A stretch of DNA of 64,000 bases from Flavobacteriaceae bacterium (GTDB taxonomy: Bacteria; Bacteroidota; Bacteroidia; Flavobacteriales; Flavobacteriaceae): NCBI GenBank assembly GCA_947371275.1, contig CANBOV010000001.1, positions 1-64,000 on the forward strand, given 5' to 3'. A program made the translations under genes and the position numbers. Shown here in pieces: positions 59,500-64,000 of the stretch (position 1 is the stretch's first letter; each line of letters begins with the position of its first letter). The notes below the pieces were generated by a model, which had not been told where the DNA came from, made no database searches, and saw only the letters and a list, made by a program, of their open reading frames with translations.

Positions 59500-62043
59500 T
59501 TGAAAAATAGTATCACAAAAATATCATTATTTATTCTAACTGGACTAATTTTCTTTGGTTGCAACACTACAAAAAGGGTTCCCGACGGAAAAAACCTCTT
59601 AACCAAAAATGATATTTATGTAGATGGTAAAAAAGATAACAGTGAAGATATTTTTAATCAATTATATCAGAAACAAAACACCTCTATTTTAGGGTATCAT
59701 CTTCGACTCAATCTCTTTAATTTAGCTCGACCAAAATCAGATTCTTTGTTCAAAGCAAATATGATTAAACATCCTAATCGCTATTACCACAAAGCTAAAT
59801 GGCTCTCAAAAAAGCAAGTGAAACGATTAGGCGAATCATTCCTATATTCTGGAATTGATGATTTTTTAAAGAGAACAGGGGAAGCACCTGTTATTTTAGA
59901 TACTGCAAGTACAAGAAAATCGTTAAGACGCTTAAAATCTTATTACTTTAATAAAGGCTATTTTGACGTTACAACTAAATATAAAATTGACAGTCTAGAA
60001 CGCAAAAAAGTCAAATTAAAATACGATATTAGTAACGGAAAACCTTATATTTTAGATACTCTTAGTACAAGCATCTCTAGCCACCCTTTAGATTCAATTT
60101 ACAAATTAAGAATATCAAATTCTCTGATACAAAAAGGAGAACAGTTTAACAAAAGTAAATTTGATGAAGAAAAAAATAGAATCACTGAAGATTTTAGAAA
60201 TAATGGAGCGTTCCGTTTTCAACAAAATTACATCACTTATAATCTAGACACCATAGTAAAAACACACAAGGTAAATGTTGATTTACTTGTAGAGAATGAA
60301 TCAATTCGAACTGAAGACAGTGTAAAATCAGCACCATTCGAATTATACAAGATTAGTAAAGTAAATATTTTCACCGATCACAATCCAAGTAATCCCAATG
60401 CTAAAATTACCGATAGTATTACATACAAAGACTTCACGCTATATGGTGTCAACAAAATTAAATACCGTCCAAAAGCTATAACCGACGGTATATTTGTAAC
60501 CAAAGGAAATTATTATGCTGACACCAAAAATGCTTTAACATCAAAATACTTAAGTAATCTTAAAGTATTCAATTACCCTCTAATTCAATACATAGAAGAT
60601 AAATCACAAAAAAACAGTTTAATAGCCAACATTTATTTGCCTCCAAGAGACAAATACACCTATGGAATTTCTAATGACTTTTCCCATTCTAATATCCAAG
60701 ATTTCGGGATTACAGGGAATACATTTCTTGGTATTCGTAATGTATTTAATGGGGCCGAAACTTTTGACCTTGGTTTCAGAGGAAATATTGGATCCTCCAA
60801 AGACTTAGCCAATCCTCGCAACAATTTTTTCAACATTTCAGAAATTGGAGTTGATGCCAACCTGAATTTCCCAAGATTATTTCTGCCTTTTAAAACAGAT
60901 AAAATAATACCCAAAACAATGATTCCGTTTTCAAAATTAAGCGTTGGGTATTCAAAACAAACCAATATTGGATTAGACAAACAGAACTTTACTAGTTCAC
61001 TTACCTACAATTGGACTCCAAAGAAAAACACCAATTTCAAATTTGAATTATTCAACATTCAATTTGTCAAAAACTTAAATCCTGGGAATTATTTCAACAT
61101 CTATAAATCATCTTATAATACCTTAAATAGTATTGCACAAAACTATATCATTAATCCAAATTATTTAGATAATAACAATTTGATAATTGGAACTGGAACT
61201 ACTGGATTTACACTAGATGCGCTTACTGGCAGTAATAATTTAAACTTATCCGCTAGCGATTTAAAATCGGTGCTGAGCATTGCTGAAAGACAAGTACGTC
61301 TGACCGAAAACAACTTAATTTTTGCTTCAAGTATTATCTACTCCAAAACCTCGCAAAAAGACCTTTTTGATAATAATTTTTATGCATTTAAAACAAAATT
61401 AGAGTCTGCAGGAAATTTGTTGTCACTCTTTGCAAGAGCTGCTAGACAGCTAAAAAATCAAAATGGAGCCAATACCATATTTGATGTAGAATTTTCACAA
61501 TACATTAAAACAGAATTTGAGTTCATAAAACATTGGGATTTAAGACGCAAAAAAGTATTAGCCTCCCGTGCATTTTTCGGAATAGCAATTCCTTATGGCA
61601 ATTCAAATAGCATTCCCTTCTCCCGAAGTTACTTTGCTGGGGGCTCCAACGACAATAGAGCGTGGCAATCCTACAGTTTAGGGCCAGGAGGCAGTAGTAG
61701 TATCCTAGATTTCAACGAAGCTAATATGAAGATAATGATGAGTACTGAATTGCGATTCAATATCTTCCAAAAACTGAATGGTGCGCTCTTTGTAGATGCT
61801 GGAAACATATGGAATGTGCTAGACAATACTACTTTTGAACCTTCAATTTTCAGCAACATCAAATCGTTAGAAAACATAGCAATTGGTTCTGGTTACGGAT
61901 TTCGATATGACTTTAATTTCTTTATCCTTCGATTCGATATGGGATTCAAAACATACAACCCCGCCAGAACCGAAGATAAATGGTTCAAAGAAATGCGCTT
62001 TAACAAATCAGTTCTAAATATTGGTATAAATTACCCTTTCTAA
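59500..62043 (+). CDS. tamL: TamL-type BamA/TamA-family outer-membrane lipoprotein
   Basis: 847 aa. The start is a TTG at 59500; no upstream in-frame ATG exists, and this start gives a good lipoprotein signal ending LIFFGC (Cys 21). POTRA-like domains span about 30-380 (VPDGKNLLTKNDIYVDGKK, SYYFNKGYFDVTTKYKID, DITYKDFTL-type strands), followed by an Omp85 barrel with the conserved late motif FAGGSNDNRAWQSYSLGPGG near 705. Lipidated TamA-like proteins named TamL are known in Bacteroidota and are thought to work with TamB. The gene is divergent from an RNA methyltransferase gene, and the spacer is too short for two independent promoters. Confidence 0.88.
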   Translation: MKNSITKISLFILTGLIFFGCNTTKRVPDGKNLLTKNDIYVDGKKDNSEDIFNQLYQKQNTSILGYHLRLNLFNLARPKSDSLFKANMIKHPNRYYHKAKWLSKKQVKRLGESFLYSGIDDFLKRTGEAPVILDTASTRKSLRRLKSYYFNKGYFDVTTKYKIDSLERKKVKLKYDISNGKPYILDTLSTSISSHPLDSIYKLRISNSLIQKGEQFNKSKFDEEKNRITEDFRNNGAFRFQQNYITYNLDTIVKTHKVNVDLLVENESIRTEDSVKSAPFELYKISKVNIFTDHNPSNPNAKITDSITYKDFTLYGVNKIKYRPKAITDGIFVTKGNYYADTKNALTSKYLSNLKVFNYPLIQYIEDKSQKNSLIANIYLPPRDKYTYGISNDFSHSNIQDFGITGNTFLGIRNVFNGAETFDLGFRGNIGSSKDLANPRNNFFNISEIGVDANLNFPRLFLPFKTDKIIPKTMIPFSKLSVGYSKQTNIGLDKQNFTSSLTYNWTPKKNTNFKFELFNIQFVKNLNPGNYFNIYKSSYNTLNSIAQNYIINPNYLDNNNLIIGTGTTGFTLDALTGSNNLNLSASDLKSVLSIAERQVRLTENNLIFASSIIYSKTSQKDLFDNNFYAFKTKLESAGNLLSLFARAARQLKNQNGANTIFDVEFSQYIKTEFEFIKHWDLRRKKVLASRAFFGIAIPYGNSNSIPFSRSYFAGGSNDNRAWQSYSLGPGGSSSILDFNEANMKIMMSTELRFNIFQKLNGALFVDAGNIWNVLDNTTFEPSIFSNIKSLENIAIGSGYGFRYDFNFFILRFDMGFKTYNPARTEDKWFKEMRFNKSVLNIGINYPF

Positions 62044-62056
62044 AATCAGAAATTAT

Positions 62057-62064
62057 TATTTTTG
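62057..62064 (+). promoter_or_regulatory. -7 promoter element of fbaA
   Basis: TATTTTTG matches TAnnTTTG, 29 bp before the ATG of the aldolase gene. Confidence 0.5.
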
Positions 62065-62093
62065 TACCCTTAACTTAAAAACAACACAAAACA

Positions 62094-63161
62094 ATGGCTC
62101 ACAATATTAAACCAGGAGTAGCTACGGGCGATGAAGTTCAAGCAATTTTTAGCTATGCTAAGGAAAAAGGATTTGCACTTCCTGCCGTAAATGTTATTGG
62201 CTCAAGTACTATCAATGGTGTTTTAGAAACCGCAGCAAAACTAAACGCTCCCGTTATTATCCAATTTTCTAATGGAGGAGCGGCTTATAATGCTGGAAAA
62301 GGTCTTTCAAATGCAGGTGAAAAAGCAGCAATCGCAGGTGGTGTAGCCGGCGCTAAACATATTCACACGTTAGCAGAAGCCTATGGAGCTGCTGTTATTT
62401 TACATACGGACCATTGTGCCAAAAAACTTTTACCATGGATTGATGGTTTGTTAGATGCATCAGAAAAACATTTTGCCGAAACAGGCAAACCTCTTTTCTC
62501 TTCTCACATGATTGATTTATCAGAGGAGCCTATTGAAGAAAATATAGAAATCTGTAAAACCTATCTTGCGCGTATGAGTAAAATGGGAATGACGTTAGAA
62601 ATCGAACTAGGCATAACAGGCGGGGAAGAAGATGGTGTTGACAACTCCGATGTCGACAGTTCTAAATTATATACCCAACCTTCTGAAGTGGCGTATGCCT
62701 ATGAAGAATTAGCTAAAGTTTCCCCTAGATTTACCATTGCTGCATCGTTTGGAAATGTCCACGGAGTATACAAACCAGGAAATGTAAAACTAACTCCAAA
62801 GATTTTGAAAAACTCACAAGAGTACGTTCAAAATAAATTCAACACCGGTCCTAATCCAGTTGATTTTGTTTTCCATGGAGGATCTGGTTCAACATTAGAA
62901 GAAATTAGAGAAGCTATTTCTTATGGTGTTATCAAAATGAACATCGATACTGATTTACAATTTGCCTACACTGAGGGTATTCGTGATTATATGGTAAACA
63001 ATATTGAATTCCTTAAAACGCAAATAGGAAATCCAGAAGGAGCAGATGCTCCTAACAAAAAACACTACGATCCAAGAAAATGGATTAGAGAAGGCGAACT
63101 TACATTCAACAAAAGATTAGAACAAGCTTTTGCCGACTTAAACAATGTAAATACATTATAA
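62094..63161 (+). CDS. fbaA: Class II fructose-bisphosphate aldolase
   Basis: Zn-dependent cleavage of fructose-1,6-bisphosphate in glycolysis and its reversal in gluconeogenesis. 355 aa. ALPAVNVIGSSTINGVLETA near 24, ILHTDHCAKKLLPWIDGL near 102 with the catalytic Asp and Zn His, EIELGITGGEEDGVDN near 168, SFGNVHGVYKPGNVKL near 223 and FHGGSGSTLEEI near 260 are the class IIA motifs. Length and the EEDGVDN insertion fit the E. coli FbaA type. It has its own -7 element; accD follows 72 bp downstream across a heptad repeat. Confidence 0.97.
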   Translation: MAHNIKPGVATGDEVQAIFSYAKEKGFALPAVNVIGSSTINGVLETAAKLNAPVIIQFSNGGAAYNAGKGLSNAGEKAAIAGGVAGAKHIHTLAEAYGAAVILHTDHCAKKLLPWIDGLLDASEKHFAETGKPLFSSHMIDLSEEPIEENIEICKTYLARMSKMGMTLEIELGITGGEEDGVDNSDVDSSKLYTQPSEVAYAYEELAKVSPRFTIAASFGNVHGVYKPGNVKLTPKILKNSQEYVQNKFNTGPNPVDFVFHGGSGSTLEEIREAISYGVIKMNIDTDLQFAYTEGIRDYMVNNIEFLKTQIGNPEGADAPNKKHYDPRKWIREGELTFNKRLEQAFADLNNVNTL

Positions 63162-63196
63162 ATTTCAAATTACGAAATACGATACAAGGCGTTCCT

Positions 63197-63224
63197 TAAT
63201 TCGTAATTCATAATTCATAATTCA
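63197..63224. repeat. TAATTCA heptad repeat before accD
   Basis: Four tandem heptads, TAATTCG then three TAATTCA, in the fbaA-accD spacer. Confidence 0.8.
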
Positions 63225-63233
63225 CTATTAATT

Positions 63234-64000
63234 ATGGCTTGGTTTAAAAGAACAGAAAAAGGGATTACCACCGCAACAGAAGATAAAAAAGATGTTCCGA
63301 AAGGACTTTGGTACAAATCACCAACAGGGAAAATAATTGACCAAGATGAATTGGCTAGAAATCTATGGGTAAGTCCTGAAGATGATTTCCACGTTAGAAT
63401 TGGCAGTAAAGAATACTTCGAAATCTTGTTTGACAACAATGAATTCAAAGAATTAGACGCCAAAATGACTTCCAAAGACCCCTTACATTTTGTTGACACC
63501 AAAAAATACGAAGACCGTCTAAAAGAAGCTATTGACAAAACAGGATTAAAAGACGCTGTACGTACTGGAGTAGGTAAATCAAAAGGTAATGATTTAGTAG
63601 TATGTTGCATGGATTTTGCTTTCATCGGAGGCTCAATGGGTGCCGTAGTCGGGGAAAAAATTGCCCGCGGAATTGATTATTCCATCAAAAACAGAATCCC
63701 ATTTGTGATGATTTCTAAATCTGGAGGCGCACGTATGATGGAAGCGGCCTACTCTTTAATGCAGTTAGCCAAAACTTCGGCAAAATTAGCCCAATTAGCC
63801 GAAGCTAAAATCCCTTATATTTCATTATGTACTGACCCTACAACAGGAGGAACTACGGCTTCCTATGCGATGCTAGGAGATATCAATATCTCTGAACCAG
63901 GAGCATTGATTGGCTTTGCTGGCCCCAGAGTAGTGCGTGATACTACCGGAAAAGACTTGCCAGAAGGATTTCAAACTGCTGAGTTTGTACTTGACCATGG
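63234..64000 (+). CDS. accD: Acetyl-CoA carboxylase carboxyltransferase subunit beta (partial)
   Basis: The first 255 residues of AccD, open to the right edge; not in the ORF track because the ORF is cut off. [34 protein letters not shown] near 24-57 aligns with the zinc-ribbon region of E. coli AccD, but the four Cys are replaced. [16 protein letters not shown] near 127 and [25 protein letters not shown] near 162 are canonical crotonase-fold motifs for the acyl-CoA/carboxybiotin site; [18 protein letters not shown] near 202 follows. Transfers the carboxyl from biotin to acetyl-CoA in fatty acid synthesis. Confidence 0.95.
   Translation, partial: MAWFKRTEKGITTATEDKKDVPKGLWYKSPTGKIIDQDELARNLWVSPEDDFHVRIGSKEYFEILFDNNEFKELDAKMTSKDPLHFVDTKKYEDRLKEAIDKTGLKDAVRTGVGKSKGNDLVVCCMDFAFIGGSMGAVVGEKIARGIDYSIKNRIPFVMISKSGGARMMEAAYSLMQLAKTSAKLAQLAEAKIPYISLCTDPTTGGTTASYAMLGDINISEPGALIGFAGPRVVRDTTGKDLPEGFQTAEFVLDH

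Noticed and set aside
1-64000. tRNA, rRNA, CRISPR, insertion sequence, prophage or defence system
   Set aside because: I looked for repeat-spacer arrays, transposase-like ORFs with terminal repeats and cloverleaf-like sequences and found none I could support.

Overview
The window looks like a low-G+C chromosome segment of a Flavobacterium-type bacterium (Bacteroidota). Supporting features are the gliding ATPase gene gldA, a PorT/SprT-like type IX secretion barrel, a secreted protease with a C-terminal type IX sorting tail, a TamL-type lipoprotein, GLPGLI and DUF5686 proteins, promoters of the TTTG/TAnnTTTG type, and a lack of Shine-Dalgarno-like starts. Most of it is ordinary housekeeping DNA. 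I saw no phage, insertion sequence, CRISPR array, rRNA or tRNA.

Layout. 1-12.9 kb (minus strand): a ureohydrolase fragment, a secreted metalloprotease, kynU, queA, aroA, a MazG-like pyrophosphohydrolase, two tandem DUF3857/transglutaminase-like exported proteins, dtd, rsgA and a small exported protein. 13.0-17.1 kb (minus): an aromatic amino acid operon (prephenate dehydratase, aminotransferase, prephenate dehydrogenase, DAHP synthase-chorismate mutase). It is preceded by a leader peptide very rich in Phe/Tyr and an intrinsic terminator. 17.2-20.0 kb: gldA, a DUF2807 lipoprotein and a PagL-like lipid A deacylase. 20.1-30.6 kb: a methionine locus with metF, split metH, homoserine dehydrogenase, metX, metY and divergent metK. 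30.6-37.1 kb: an outer-membrane barrel with a GLPGLI partner, a deoxynucleoside kinase and lipoproteins. 37.1-43.5 kb: a four-gene cluster (GH20 hexosaminidase, glycosylasparaginase, CutC, beta-mannosidase) that fits breakdown of the N-glycan core. 43.6-50.0 kb: a membrane pyrophosphatase with a Cys-rich tail, a DUF5686 protein and pdhB. 50.1-51.8 kb: a small accessory block (broken gene, acidic protein, membrane protein, universal stress protein) flanked by a 16-bp direct repeat. 51.8-64.0 kb: etfBA, a bifunctional nuclease, thyA, folA, menaquinone methyltransferase, porT, an RNA methyltransferase, tamL, fbaA and the start of accD.

The most interesting material is regulatory RNA. Three short ORFs, all missing from the ORF track, encode leader peptides packed with the amino acids made by the operon they precede. 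One is Phe/Tyr-rich, before pheA. Two are Met/Cys-rich and lie in tandem before metY. Each is followed by a strong intrinsic terminator. Each also contains a short segment that copies part of the terminator's 3' arm, so it could act as an antiterminator. The same methionine locus carries a SAM-I riboswitch before metH and a SAM-II-type riboswitch before metK. Methionine supply would then be sensed in three ways within about 9 kb: tRNA charging, SAM-I and SAM-II. The tandem arrangement of two leader-peptide attenuators is the element I most suspect is undescribed.

Other points of note: a period-7 microsatellite captured in frame inside metH, and similar repeats in several spacers; a transglutaminase-like paralogue without catalytic residues; and AccD without its zinc-ribbon cysteines.
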